A stretch of 64,000 bases of DNA from Mycolicibacterium gadium (lineage in GTDB: Bacteria; Actinomycetota; Actinomycetes; Mycobacteriales; Mycobacteriaceae), in the NCBI RefSeq assembly GCF_010728925.1, contig NZ_AP022608.1:4216001-4280000 (forward strand). Reading direction: 5' to 3'. Positions 18,526 through 27,149 of the stretch are shown here, in pieces. The translations under genes were made by a program, and so were the position numbers. Positions within the stretch are counted from its first letter, which is position 1. Every line of letters starts with the position of its first letter. The notes beneath the pieces were generated by a model that saw nothing but the letters and a program-made list of their open reading frames with translations, ran no database searches and was not told the origin of the DNA.

Positions 18526-20094
18526 TCACCAGGTGTCGACGAAACGTCGATTCGTCCGGCGCGGTTCATTCATGGTGGCGGCGTTCAGCGTGTCGATGAT
18601 GAGCCTGCGGGTGTCAGCCGGGTCGATGACATCGTCGATCTCGAATAGCTGAGCGGCGTTGAGCGCCTTGGCATTCTCCTGGGCCGCCGCGGTGGCCTGG
18701 CGCACCCGTTCTTCTCGTTCCTCATCGTCGGCGATCGCCTCGAGTTCCTTGCGGAGCCCCAGCCGGACCGCACCTTCGAGGCCCATCGGCCCGAGATGTG
18801 CTCCGGCCCAAGCCATTGTGAGTACCGGTTCGTGCAGGCTGCCGCCCAGCATCGCCTGAGCGCCGAGTCCATAACCGCGACGCAACACGACGGCCACGAG
18901 AGGCACGCTCAGCGCGGCCCCGGCGACCAGCATGCGCGACGCACGGCGCACCAGCGCTTCGGCCTCGGCCGCCAGGCCAACCATGTAGCCCGGGCAGTCG
19001 ATCAGCGAGACGACGGGCAGTCCGAACGCGTCACACAGTTGCAGGAAGCGCGCCGCCTTGTCAGATGCGGCCGCCGTGATCGCGCCGGCCATCACCATGC
19101 TGTTGTTCGCGAGGATGCCGACCGCGCGGCCGTCGATGCGGGCCAGCGCCGTCACCATCTCGGCGGCGAAGCGCGGCCGTAGGAACGTCACCGATCCTTC
19201 GTCGGCGAGCGTCTCGATGACCGGCGCCACCGGAAATGCGCGACGGGCCCGCTCGGGAACCATTGTGCGCAAGGCTGTTTGGTCGCTCGCGGCACCCGGC
19301 GTCGTCGCGCCCTGGAAGTAGGAGAGCAGGCGTTTGGTCACGGCCACGGCTTCGGCCTCATCGGCGACGACGACGTCGACCACGCCGTTGGGCTCCTGCA
19401 TGCTGATCGGACCGACCTCGTCGGGATGGACGTCACCGAGTCCGCCGCCCGCGATCATTGCCGGGCCGCCCATTCCGAGCGAGGTGTCCTCGGTGGCGAC
19501 GATCAGGTCCGAGCTGCCCGCGATGACGGCGTTGCCTGCGAAGCAGCGGCCCTTGACGACCGCGATCCGCGGCACCAGACCCGACAGCGCCGCCCACAAC
19601 TTGAATGCGCGGGCGTCGAGCGCGGAGACGGCGGGGTAGTCGGTGTCCCCGGGCCTTCCGCCGCCGCCCTCTGCGAAGAAGACGGTCGGTAGCCGCATGC
19701 GTGCGATGAGTTCGAAGAGGCGGTCCTTCTTGCGGTGGCCCAGCGCGCCCTGGGTACCCGCGAGAACCGTGTAGTCGTACGACAGCACGGCGCAGGCGGC
19801 GCGCTCAGCGCCGAACAGGTCGCCGTTGACGCGGGCCGTGCCCGCCACGAGCCCGTCGCCGGGGGTGCGGGCGATCAGGTCAGCGAGGTCGCGACGGTGG
19901 CGCTGGGCGGCGATCGCGAAGCGGCCGTATTCGACGAACGAGTCCGCGTCCACGAGGTCGGCGATGTTTTCCCTGGCGGTGCGACCGTTGCGGGCGCGCC
20001 TGCGCTCGATGGCGTCTGGGCGTGCGGCGTCCTCGGTCAGGGCACGGCGCTGCAACAACTCCGCATGGTCAGCGCGTATCGGCTCGTCAGACAT
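18526..20094 (-). CDS. Acyl-CoA carboxylase carboxyltransferase (AccD-like) subunit
   Basis: The 522-aa protein matches the biotin-dependent carboxyltransferase family (crotonase-like fold, two repeats). It transfers CO2 from carboxybiotin to an acyl-CoA and needs a separate biotinylated alpha subunit not encoded here. Visible blocks: GDGLVAGTARVNGDLFG, the oxyanion-loop AEGGGGRPGDTD, and GYMVGLAAEAE in the second half. Substrate cannot be told. ATG start; the operator-like inverted repeat at 20134-20155 lies between it and the divergent MarR gene, which may repress it. Confidence 0.85.
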   Translation of the reverse strand: MSDEPIRADHAELLQRRALTEDAARPDAIERRRARNGRTARENIADLVDADSFVEYGRFAIAAQRHRRDLADLIARTPGDGLVAGTARVNGDLFGAERAACAVLSYDYTVLAGTQGALGHRKKDRLFELIARMRLPTVFFAEGGGGRPGDTDYPAVSALDARAFKLWAALSGLVPRIAVVKGRCFAGNAVIAGSSDLIVATEDTSLGMGGPAMIAGGGLGDVHPDEVGPISMQEPNGVVDVVVADEAEAVAVTKRLLSYFQGATTPGAASDQTALRTMVPERARRAFPVAPVIETLADEGSVTFLRPRFAAEMVTALARIDGRAVGILANNSMVMAGAITAAASDKAARFLQLCDAFGLPVVSLIDCPGYMVGLAAEAEALVRRASRMLVAGAALSVPLVAVVLRRGYGLGAQAMLGGSLHEPVLTMAWAGAHLGPMGLEGAVRLGLRKELEAIADDEEREERVRQATAAAQENAKALNAAQLFEIDDVIDPADTRRLIIDTLNAATMNEPRRTNRRFVDTW

Positions 20095-20133
20095 GGCGTG
20101 GTGATGCTAACAAGCTGTGATATATAGCACCCT

Positions 20134-20155
20134 ATTAGTTAGTGCCCTATCTAAT
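20134..20155. promoter_or_regulatory. Candidate MarR operator (9-4-9 inverted repeat)
   Basis: ATTAGTTAG (20134-20142) and CTATCTAAT (20147-20155) form an inverted repeat with one mismatch and a 4-nt spacer, within a locally AT-rich segment between the carboxyltransferase and MarR genes. Size and position fit a MarR dimer site covering both promoters. Confidence 0.55.
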
Positions 20156-20172
20156 GAGCGTACGGTGGTGGC

Positions 20173-20670
20173 ATGACGGTCGTCGACGCAGACATCGACC
20201 CCCTGGCCCTCGAACGGCAGGTGTGCTTCGCCCTGGCGGTGACCAACCGTGCGGTGCTGGCGGTGTACCGCCCGCTGCTCGAACCGCTGGGCCTCACCCA
20301 TCCGCAGTATCTCGTGATGCTCGCGCTGTGGGACAACCACAAGTCCAATACCGATCGACCGATGTCGGTCAAGGCGATTGCCACTGCGCTGCAACTGGAT
20401 TCGGCGACCCTCTCACCGATGCTGAAGCGGCTGGAGGCGCTGGGGTTGATCACCCGCACGCGCAGCGCGGTCGATGAACGCGCGACCGACGTCGGCCTGA
20501 CGAAGGCGGGGATTCAGCTGCGCCGGCGAGCCCTGAAGATTCCGCAGGCGGTCGTGGAGCGGCTCGGCGTCGGGCTCGACGAGCTCGAGCGGCTGCATGA
20601 CGTTCTCACCCGGGTCAACGCCGCGGCGCTGGCGGCGGGCGCACTCGACGAAGGGAAGGACACCCGATGA
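20173..20670 (+). CDS. MarR-family transcription regulator
   Basis: A 165-aa winged-helix protein. The DNA-binding core is MSVKAIATALQLDSATLSPM followed by LKRLEALGLITRTRSAVDER, with the MarR wing DER-A-TDVGLT. N-terminal helices (VCFALAVTNRAVLAVYRPLL) form the dimer domain. This subgroup includes OhrR-like sensors, but the conserved N-terminal Cys is uncertain: a Cys sits in QVCFALA near residue 17, which is the OhrR position. It is divergent from the carboxyltransferase gene and overlaps the DUF5313 gene by 4 bp. Confidence 0.9.
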   Translation: MTVVDADIDPLALERQVCFALAVTNRAVLAVYRPLLEPLGLTHPQYLVMLALWDNHKSNTDRPMSVKAIATALQLDSATLSPMLKRLEALGLITRTRSAVDERATDVGLTKAGIQLRRRALKIPQAVVERLGVGLDELERLHDVLTRVNAAALAAGALDEGKDTR

Positions 20671-21077
20671 ACAAGCCTGGCCCTCTGCAGTACATCGCAT
20701 ACTGCTACGGAAAGCGGCTACCGGACTCCATGCGCGAGTGGGTGGCTCACGATCTTGCCGACCATGGCGCGGTCCGCCGCCACATAATCCGCATGGCGAT
20801 CCCGCCGCTACTGGTGCTCGCGCCGTTCTGGCTGCTGCCCGCGTCGCTGTACGTGCACATGGAGATGACCGCGCCGATCTACATTTGGGCGGTCCTGATG
20901 TCGCTGGCGCTGAACAAGGTGTGGCGCAGGCACCGGCTGGCGCAGCACAATTTGGACCCCAACCTCGTCGACCAGATCAAGCGCAAGCGGGACGCCGCCA
21001 TGCACGAGGCCTACGCCCGCAAGTACGGGCCGCGTCCGGAAGAGGCACGCTGGCAGTCCAACAGCAGCCCGTTCTAG
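20667..21077 (+). CDS. DUF5313-like membrane protein
   Basis: A 136-aa protein. N-terminal soluble segment (MNKPGPLQYIAYCYGKRLPD), two hydrophobic helices at about residues 43-85 (IPPLLVLAPFWLLPASLYVH then MTAPIYIWAVLMSLALNKVW), and a basic C-terminal helix with KRKRDAAMHEAYARKYGPRP. This matches the mycobacterial DUF5313 family of unknown role. It is translationally coupled to the MarR gene (ATGA overlap). Confidence 0.75.
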   Translation: MNKPGPLQYIAYCYGKRLPDSMREWVAHDLADHGAVRRHIIRMAIPPLLVLAPFWLLPASLYVHMEMTAPIYIWAVLMSLALNKVWRRHRLAQHNLDPNLVDQIKRKRDAAMHEAYARKYGPRPEEARWQSNSSPF

Positions 21078-21141
21078 GCGTACAGCGCCTCGACAGCGCG
21101 GGTAGCGGTCTGCTCGTAAAGGTGCCAGTGTGTCATCGCAG

Positions 21142-21150
21142 TTATCCACA
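21142..21150 (+). other. Perfect DnaA-box sequence TTATCCACA outside oriC
   Basis: TTATCCACA lies in the 126-bp gap before the EVE gene. It matches the canonical DnaA box exactly but is about 35 kb from oriC; it may be chance or a titration site. The rest of the gap shows nothing else. Confidence 0.35.
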
Positions 21151-21203
21151 GGCAGCGCAAACCAAGCACCGATCTGTCAGCACCCGCACTTAGCGTGCCA
21201 GTC

Positions 21204-21632
21204 ATGACGAACTGGATAAACACGGTCAGCCGTGGCCACGTCGAGCGCGGGGTACGCGGGCGCTTCACGCAGGCCAATCACGGCAGACCGCACATGTTGC
21301 GCAAGATGGCACGCGGCGACTGGATCATCTTCTACTCGCCGAAGACCGACTATCCGGAGGGCGATCCACTGCAGGCCTTCACCGCGATCGGGCAAGTCGT
21401 CGACGACGAGCCGTATCAAACCGAAGTGGCGCCTGACCTCCAACCGTGGCGCCGCAACGTCGACTTCCTCGAATGTACCGAGATCCCGATCCGGCCCCTG
21501 CTCGAGAAGCTCAACTTCATCGAGGACACCTCGCGGTGGGGCTACAAGTTCCGCGCAGGGGTGTTCACCATCGACGATCACGACTTCGAGGTGCTCCGAT
21601 CGGCGATGACCAGCCCGATTGACCGCGGCTGA
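21204..21632 (+). CDS. EVE-domain (UPF0310-type) protein
   Basis: EVE domains share the PUA-like fold and in several proteins bind modified bases in nucleic acids. The 142-aa product (ATG 21204; MTNWINTVSRGHVERGVRGR) shows the family blocks RKMARGDWIIFYSPKT, FTAIGQVVDDEPYQ and the C-terminal WGYKFRAGVFTIDDHDFEVL. An in-frame ATG at 21195 is possible, but homologs start at MTNW. No clear ribosome site. It stands alone with no nuclease partner, so a defence role is not indicated. Confidence 0.88.
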   Translation: MTNWINTVSRGHVERGVRGRFTQANHGRPHMLRKMARGDWIIFYSPKTDYPEGDPLQAFTAIGQVVDDEPYQTEVAPDLQPWRRNVDFLECTEIPIRPLLEKLNFIEDTSRWGYKFRAGVFTIDDHDFEVLRSAMTSPIDRG

Positions 21633-21768
21633 CGCCCTCGACAAAAATCTCGGTTTGATCACGTCGCTGCCGGGTACAGACAGGTAGCAATTGGGGGACG
21701 CTGTTCGGACGACTGTTTTCGCAGGTCGTGCGCGCAACGGAGCTCCGCAGTACCGGGAGAAGGACGAC

Positions 21769-21933
21769 ATGAGCACCAGTGCCGACATAAGTAGTAGACG
21801 TTTCACCATTTGTCCGGCATGCGGATACCCAAGCGCCGGCCTGTGCGCCCCGTGCAGCCAGATAGGTTCGGCCGTCCAGATCGGTCTGCACCGCACTGTT
21901 CCTGTTGTGACGCAAGCCAATCCAGCTGCCTGA
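21769..21933 (+). CDS. Small zinc-knuckle protein, 54 aa
   Basis: The ATG at 21769 follows GGGAGAAGG with suitable spacing. The 54-aa product has four cysteines, C15-x2-C18-x7-C26-x2-C29 (CPACGYPSAGLCAPC), typical of a small zinc ribbon. The tail is hydrophobic and without motif. It ends 50 bp before the pirin gene on the same strand. Function unknown; it could also be a chance frame. Confidence 0.5.
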   Translation: MSTSADISSRRFTICPACGYPSAGLCAPCSQIGSAVQIGLHRTVPVVTQANPAA

Positions 21934-21983
21934 CCCCGCATTCCCAACTGGGCAATGACTCAGGTCCGGCCTACGTTGGTCTG

Positions 21984-22967
21984 GTGAGCAACACCGACCC
22001 GGTGCCCGCCGAAGTCGCCTGTGCACCATCGCCATTCACCGGCGTGCTGCATCCGCGCGAGGTTCCGCTCGGCGGACTGCGCGCGATCCGCGTCCGGCGC
22101 ACCCTCCCGCAGCGCGAACGCTCGCTCATCGGTGCGTGGTGCTTCGCCGACCATTACGGTCCCCACGACCTGCGAAGCAGTCCCGGGGGAACCGGCATGG
22201 ACGTTCCTCCACATCCGCACACCGGGCTGCAGACTGTCAGCTGGCTGTTCAGCGGCGAGATCGAGCACCGCGACAGCGCGGGCGTGCACGCGATGGTACG
22301 GCCCGGTGAGCTGAACCTGATGACCGCAGGTGCAGGCATCTGCCACTCCGAGGTCTCGGTGATTTCCGGGCCGGCGGCCACCGTCCTGCACGGCGTACAA
22401 CTGTGGGTCGCACTGCCAGACGCCGATCGCGATACCGGCCGCGACTTCGCGCACTTCGCCCCGCCGCCGCAGTCCCTCGACGACGCCACGCTGCGGGTCT
22501 TCCTCGGCGAGCTCGCCGACGCCCGCTCACCGGTCCACACGTTCACGCCGCTACTGGGCGCCCAACTCGATCTCGACCCCGGTGCCGACCTCTCGTTGGA
22601 CATCGACCGCACCTTCGAACACGGCGTGCTGCTCGACCAGGGCAGCGTCGACGTCGCGGGAACCACGCTCGACATCGCCGACCTCGCGTTCCAACAAGCG
22701 GGCTGCGACCAGCTGAGCATCGTCAACCGGGGCGACGGGCCTGCCCGCGTCCTATTGCTCGGTGGCACACCGTTTCCCGAGCAGCTGATCATGTGGTGGA
22801 ACTTCGTCGGTCGCAGTCACGACGACATCGCGACCTACCGCCGGCAGTGGCAGGACCACGACGACCGCTTCGGTTCCGTCGTGGGCTACACCGGCTCCAC
22901 CACCCGACTGCCGGCTCCTCCCCTACCCAATGGCAGGCTTCGCCCGCGCGCGAACCCGGCGCCCTAA
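21984..22967 (+). CDS. Pirin-family cupin protein
   Basis: Pirins are bicupin iron proteins; bacterial ones include quercetinase-like enzymes. The start GTG at 21984 gives 327 aa (MSNTDPVPAEVACAPSP). Metal-site pattern is seen in DVPPHPHTGLQTVSWLFSGE with the following EIEHRD and GICHSEVS. The C-terminal cupin has GDGPARVLLLGGTPFPEQLI and NFVGRSHDDI, typical of the family. It is convergent with and overlaps the metallohydrolase gene by 4 bp. Confidence 0.92.
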   Translation: MSNTDPVPAEVACAPSPFTGVLHPREVPLGGLRAIRVRRTLPQRERSLIGAWCFADHYGPHDLRSSPGGTGMDVPPHPHTGLQTVSWLFSGEIEHRDSAGVHAMVRPGELNLMTAGAGICHSEVSVISGPAATVLHGVQLWVALPDADRDTGRDFAHFAPPPQSLDDATLRVFLGELADARSPVHTFTPLLGAQLDLDPGADLSLDIDRTFEHGVLLDQGSVDVAGTTLDIADLAFQQAGCDQLSIVNRGDGPARVLLLGGTPFPEQLIMWWNFVGRSHDDIATYRRQWQDHDDRFGSVVGYTGSTTRLPAPPLPNGRLRPRANPAP

Positions 22968-24019
22968 GCCGCGACGAACGTGACTGCGGTGCCCACGGCG
23001 TTGGGCACGAACGCGTCGGGCAGTGCTGCCGCAAACCGGTGCTGAGCCTTCCACCCAGTACAGTGCGCGGGCACCAGCGTGTCGGGCCGCAGCTCGAGAA
23101 ACGCGTTGACCGTCGGCTCGATGATCGGCTCGAAGACCTGCCCCGTGAGGTGGAAGCCGCCGAGCAGCGCATGCAACCGATCCACTCCCGTCAACCGCAT
23201 GGCATGCCGCGCGATGTTCACCGCGCCGGCGTGCCCGCAGCCGGTGAGCACGACGAGACCCTTGCCGCGGACGTTGACCACGAGCGCCTGCTCGTCGAGC
23301 AGCAGCGGGTCGGGCTCCCATCGGCCGTCGCGCCACGCCTCGTGGTTGGGCAGGCCACGCTCGAACTCCGTCGTGCGGTCGACCTCACCTGTGATCAGCA
23401 CCGAGCCGTCCAACAGCAGCGACGGCTGACGCCGCTCGATCACCTCGAAGCCCTCGGCCTCCAGCGCCGACCGGCTCAGCGTCGGCAGTTCCATCGCCGG
23501 GGCGTTCGGCAGGGCAAACCGGCGCCTGCTGAACACCAGCGGGTGCACCGCCAGCGGCAGCCCGCGGCGGCCGCGCAGCCGGGCCAACCCGGGGAAGCCG
23601 CCGTCGTGATCGACATGACCGTGGCTGAGCACAACGGCCTCGATCGCCGACGCGTCCAGACCCATGCGCTCGAAGTTGATCGCCATTCCGTCCGGCGATA
23701 TTCCGGTGTCGAAGAGAACCGTGTGCAACCGATTGTCGCGACGTGTCGACACCAGCGCGGAAAAGCCGTGCTCGGCGATCAGCCCGGGCGAGGCCAGCCC
23801 GCCCTCGAACTGCGGTGCGGCGGCCGGGGGCACGGTTCCCATCCCCCTGCGACGGGCCGGACCGACATCGCCCATCAACGCGTCGTAGCTGTTGTCCACC
23901 AGCGTCGTGATGGTGATCTCGTCGACCGGCGTGAGCGCAATCGGATCGACCGCCGCCCCTTCCGCCAACCGCGGGATGGATGCCAACGCCTCTGCGGTCG
24001 TGCCGCCGTCGTCACACAT
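22964..24019 (-). CDS. Metallo-beta-lactamase-fold hydrolase
   Basis: The start ATG at 24017-24019 gives 351 aa (MCDDGGTTAEALASIP). The metal-binding motif VVLSHGHVDHDGG is in place, with VLTGCGHAGAVNIARH supplying a further His and the C-terminal PAHCTGWKAQ another. The arrangement matches the group related to archaeal MptA/ribofuranosyl-aminobenzene phosphate synthase-like enzymes, often labelled so in annotations. Substrate is unknown. It is convergent with pirin and divergent from the acetyltransferase. Confidence 0.85.
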   Translation of the reverse strand: MCDDGGTTAEALASIPRLAEGAAVDPIALTPVDEITITTLVDNSYDALMGDVGPARRRGMGTVPPAAAPQFEGGLASPGLIAEHGFSALVSTRRDNRLHTVLFDTGISPDGMAINFERMGLDASAIEAVVLSHGHVDHDGGFPGLARLRGRRGLPLAVHPLVFSRRRFALPNAPAMELPTLSRSALEAEGFEVIERRQPSLLLDGSVLITGEVDRTTEFERGLPNHEAWRDGRWEPDPLLLDEQALVVNVRGKGLVVLTGCGHAGAVNIARHAMRLTGVDRLHALLGGFHLTGQVFEPIIEPTVNAFLELRPDTLVPAHCTGWKAQHRFAAALPDAFVPNAVGTAVTFVAA

Positions 24020-24054
24020 GACTCCATCTTGCGCCCGCTGGGTATGGAAGAGAG

Positions 24055-24351
24055 ATGGCAACCGACAAGACCGGCGCGACCACCACCGTCACCAGGGAGG
24101 CCGACCGCTTCACCATTTCGGTGGACGGCACCGTGGCCGGTTTCACCCAGATCTCCGACACCGACGGCCAGCGGACGTTCCCGCACACCGAGATGGACGA
24201 CGCATTCCAGGGCCGCGGCCTGGCGTCGATCCTGATCGGCGAGGCACTGCAGCAGACCAAGGATGAAGGACTGCGGATCGTGCCGGTGTGCTCGATGGTT
24301 CGGTCGTACGTCGAGAAGCACCCCGAGTTCGACGACGGGGTCGACAGCTAA
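24055..24351 (+). CDS. YjdJ-type GNAT N-acetyltransferase, 98 aa
   Basis: A short GNAT-fold protein of the type with a compact acetyl-CoA site. Visible: FTISVDGTVAGFTQISDTDG, then HTEMDDAFQGRGLASILIGE (the Q-x-x-G-x-G/A loop), and VPVCSMVRSYVEKHPEF. About 100 aa is normal for this subgroup (Gcn5-related, COG2388). ATG at 24055; it precedes the thioesterase gene by 28 bp and may be co-transcribed. Confidence 0.88.
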   Translation: MATDKTGATTTVTREADRFTISVDGTVAGFTQISDTDGQRTFPHTEMDDAFQGRGLASILIGEALQQTKDEGLRIVPVCSMVRSYVEKHPEFDDGVDS

Positions 24352-24379
24352 CCCAACAGGGCCGATATCGTCAGATCCG

Positions 24380-25231
24380 ATGACGACTCAGGACAGTGCC
24401 GCCGACATCGCGCAGCGCGGCGGCGGCGCCCCCACGGCGTTCTTCACCGCCGACGGTGACCGGTTCGTCCCCACGGCGATCGCGCGCGGACCGTGGGGAC
24501 AGACAATCAGCGGCAATTACCTCGGCGGACTACTCGGCCACGTGCTCGAACGCAACGCGGGCGAACCCGATCTCCAGCCGGCACGCCTGACCGTCGACCT
24601 GTTCCGACCCGCGGCGCTCGCACCGGTGCGCGTCGACACCAGCGTGGCGCGGCAGGGACGGCGCTTGAAGTTGGTCGACGCCGTCGCCACCCAGGACGAG
24701 ACCGTCGTCGCCCGCGCCACCGGATTGTTCCTGCGCCGCGGCGAACAACCGGCCGACGAGATCTGGACCTCGCCGGTAACCATGCCGCCGATCCCGCCGA
24801 CACCCGACCCGATCCCGCGCGGCCTGACCACGCTGGTGTGGACCTACGGCAAGGAGGACCACACTCCCGGGCCCGGCTTCGGTCTGTCCGCGTGGGAACA
24901 CGCCGGCCCGAAGTACATCTGGGTACGCGACATCCGCCCACTCGTCACGGGCGAACCGCTCACCGCGTTCACCCGCGCCGCGATGGCAGGCGACATGGCC
25001 AGCTCGCTGACCCATTACGGCCCCATGGGTCTGCAGTTCATCAACGCCGACTACACGTTGACGCTGAGCCGGTTACCCGAAGGTCCCTACCTCGGGCTGG
25101 CCGCGCTGACCCACTACAGCCACGCCGGCGTCGCGACGGGTGTCGCCACCCTCGTCGACGAATCCGGTCCGATCGGCAGCGCTACGGCGACGGCGCTCTC
25201 CAACCCCGGCTTCGATCCGCCGCATCCGTAG
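24380..25231 (+). CDS. Thioesterase-family (TesB-like hotdog) protein
   Basis: The ATG at 24380 gives 283 aa. The double-hotdog pattern is seen in GNYLGGLLGHVLE and PARLTVDLFRPAALAPVRVD in the first half and LQFINADYTLTLSRLPEGPY and LAALTHYSHAGVATGVATLV in the second. Such proteins hydrolyse acyl-CoA esters or bind acyl chains; the substrate is not apparent. It is convergent with the kinase gene, 3 bp apart. Confidence 0.85.
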   Translation: MTTQDSAADIAQRGGGAPTAFFTADGDRFVPTAIARGPWGQTISGNYLGGLLGHVLERNAGEPDLQPARLTVDLFRPAALAPVRVDTSVARQGRRLKLVDAVATQDETVVARATGLFLRRGEQPADEIWTSPVTMPPIPPTPDPIPRGLTTLVWTYGKEDHTPGPGFGLSAWEHAGPKYIWVRDIRPLVTGEPLTAFTRAAMAGDMASSLTHYGPMGLQFINADYTLTLSRLPEGPYLGLAALTHYSHAGVATGVATLVDESGPIGSATATALSNPGFDPPHP

Positions 25232-25234
25232 CCC

Positions 25235-27043
25235 CTACTTGATCTTGTCGGCGATGGCGCTGGCAATCGCCAACCCTGAGCTTCCGACCGTGGGTGAACA
25301 CGCGCGCACGTCGACAATCACGTTGGCGCGCAACGCCATATCGCGTTCGCACTGCTGCCCCGCCGTCGCCGATGTCGTCGGAGTGAGCTTCATCGTCATG
25401 ACGCCCGCGGTGGTCGACGGCACGCCGAGATCGGCCTCCGTCGAGGCCCCCTGGTACTCGAACCTGATGTGGGTGGACTTGCAAGCGTTCCAGTCGGCGA
25501 CCTGCCGGTCGTAGAAAGCCTTGGCCGCGTCCGCATCCGGGAAGGCCGTGACGGCCTGGACCAGCTTGTGGGTCGGATCCGAGAACACGCCCTGGATCAC
25601 CATCGCCGTGAAACCGGACCCGTCGTAGGTGGCTTGGTAGGCCGGGCCCCACGCCCCGGTGCAGTTGGGTGGCGTGACCGACCCGGCGAGCGGCGCGTTC
25701 TCGGTCGGCATGGCGGTCATCCCGGGCTTGTTCATCCGTCCGCTGATGTCGTTGGCAGACAGCAGGAGTCCGGGCAGCGCATCGTCGGGAATGTTGCCGG
25801 GAGCGGTCGGCGCCGGGGCGGGCTCCGATGTCGGAACCCGGGCCCGCGTCGACGAAGCCGTCGTCTCCGTTGTCGCAGCCGCCGACCCGGAATCGTCACC
25901 GCCGGAGAGGGTGACGACGAGTATCACGATCACCGCGATGGCCGCCGCCGCGGCGGCGGCGCCGATACCCAGCATGCGGGCCTTGCCGCCGAACCTGTCG
26001 GGGCGTCTGCCCTGCGGCACGACCGTCGGCGGGGCACTCGACTGGGGGCGGTACGCCGGCTGAGGGCCGGGGAAGCTCGGGCCGGTGAGCTGGGCATTGG
26101 GCGGCACACTGGGGCGGGTGTAGGGCCGTGGACCCGTCGGCGGGGCCGGCCGTGGCGGGTCCGGCCACCGAGGTGCCTGCATCCTCTGCGCGGGACGCAG
26201 CGCGACGGTGGGCTCGTCGATCGCTCGTGCCGCGGCGGCGGCGAAGTCACCTGCTGTCTGATAGCGGTCGCTGGGATTCTTGGCCATGGCCCGGGCGATC
26301 ACGTGATCGATCGCTGCGGGCAAGTCGGGCACCAGATCGGTGGCGCGCGGTGGCGGATCGTTGAGGTGCGCGGCCATCGTCGCCGCCATACCTCCGGAAC
26401 TGCCGAACGGTGACCGCTGGGTCAGCAGGTCGAATAGCGAGCAGCCGAGCGAGTAGATGTCGGCGCGGCCGTCGACCGTGTAGCCGGACAGACTTTCCGG
26501 TGCGGCGTAAGCAATGGTGGCCACCACCATTCCCGTCGCCGTCAGGTTGGTCGCGTCGTCGAGTGCACGGGCAATTCCGAAGTCCGCCAAGAAAACTCGT
26601 TCGTCGTCGGCGGAGAGCAGGAAGTTGGCCGGCTTGACGTCGCGGTGCAGCAGCTGACGCCGGTGGGCGTAATCAAGCGCCTTGGCGACCTCGCCCACGA
26701 TGTGCACGGCGCGCAGCGGAGTCATCCGGCGTGCGCGGGTCTCCTTCTCCGCGTCGCTGCCGTCGACATATTGCATCGCGATCCAGAGTTGGCCGTCCTC
26801 GGTCTCACCCCGGTTGTAGACCGTGACGATGTTGGGGTGATCCAACGTCGCTGCCAGGTCGGCCTCGCGCAGGAATCGGGCGCGGAAATGGTCGTCTTGC
26901 GACAGACCCTCCGAGAGGACCTTCAACGCGTCGCTGCGCGGCAGGGCGGGGTTGCGGGCCTTGTAGACCGTGCCCATTCCGCCCGCACCCAGTACCGCCT
27001 CGATGGTGTAACCGGCCACCGTCATGCCCGGGCTCAACGCCAC
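25235..27043 (-). CDS. PknH-like receptor Ser/Thr protein kinase
   Basis: The 602-aa kinase starts at GTG 27041-27043 with GAGGGGG upstream. Kinase domain: glycine loop [15 protein letters not shown] loop [16 protein letters not shown] as LADFGIA, APE as YAAPES. A Pro-rich juxtamembrane region and one transmembrane helix (about residues 355-378, an Ala/Ile/Val-rich run) follow. The extracellular part has four cysteines (in NCTGAW, NACKS, QQCERD, RACSP), as in the PknH sensor fold with two disulfides. It resembles PknH/PknJ more than PknA/B. Signal is unknown. Confidence 0.88.
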   Translation of the reverse strand: MALSPGMTVAGYTIEAVLGAGGMGTVYKARNPALPRSDALKVLSEGLSQDDHFRARFLREADLAATLDHPNIVTVYNRGETEDGQLWIAMQYVDGSDAEKETRARRMTPLRAVHIVGEVAKALDYAHRRQLLHRDVKPANFLLSADDERVFLADFGIARALDDATNLTATGMVVATIAYAAPESLSGYTVDGRADIYSLGCSLFDLLTQRSPFGSSGGMAATMAAHLNDPPPRATDLVPDLPAAIDHVIARAMAKNPSDRYQTAGDFAAAAARAIDEPTVALRPAQRMQAPRWPDPPRPAPPTGPRPYTRPSVPPNAQLTGPSFPGPQPAYRPQSSAPPTVVPQGRRPDRFGGKARMLGIGAAAAAAAIAVIVILVVTLSGGDDSGSAAATTETTASSTRARVPTSEPAPAPTAPGNIPDDALPGLLLSANDISGRMNKPGMTAMPTENAPLAGSVTPPNCTGAWGPAYQATYDGSGFTAMVIQGVFSDPTHKLVQAVTAFPDADAAKAFYDRQVADWNACKSTHIRFEYQGASTEADLGVPSTTAGVMTMKLTPTTSATAGQQCERDMALRANVIVDVRACSPTVGSSGLAIASAIADKIK

Positions 27044-27097
27044 GCTGCCCCCTCACTGGATCCCGTCCGTCCTAGCATGCCGTGTTGCACAGCGCGA

Positions 27098-27129
27098 ACA
27101 CCCCGCAGCCTCGAGAGGTTGCGGGGTGT
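27098..27129 (-). terminator. Hairpin after the ferritin-like gene
   Basis: A 13-bp stem (27098-27110 with 27117-27129, one G-T pair) with a 6-nt loop lies 20 bp past the ferritin-like gene on the minus strand, before the kinase start. There is no T-run; such stems are common mycobacterial terminators. Confidence 0.6.
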
Positions 27130-27149
27130 CCGGTGGTACGGCGTGGAGG

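Noticed and set aside
21074..21136. Short minus-strand frame encoding MTHWHLYEQTATRAVEALYA
   Set aside because: Only 20 codons, no ribosome site, no family; probably chance.
21204..21632. EVE protein as part of a defence island
   Set aside because: No nuclease, helicase, toxin or restriction genes nearby; genes around are housekeeping.
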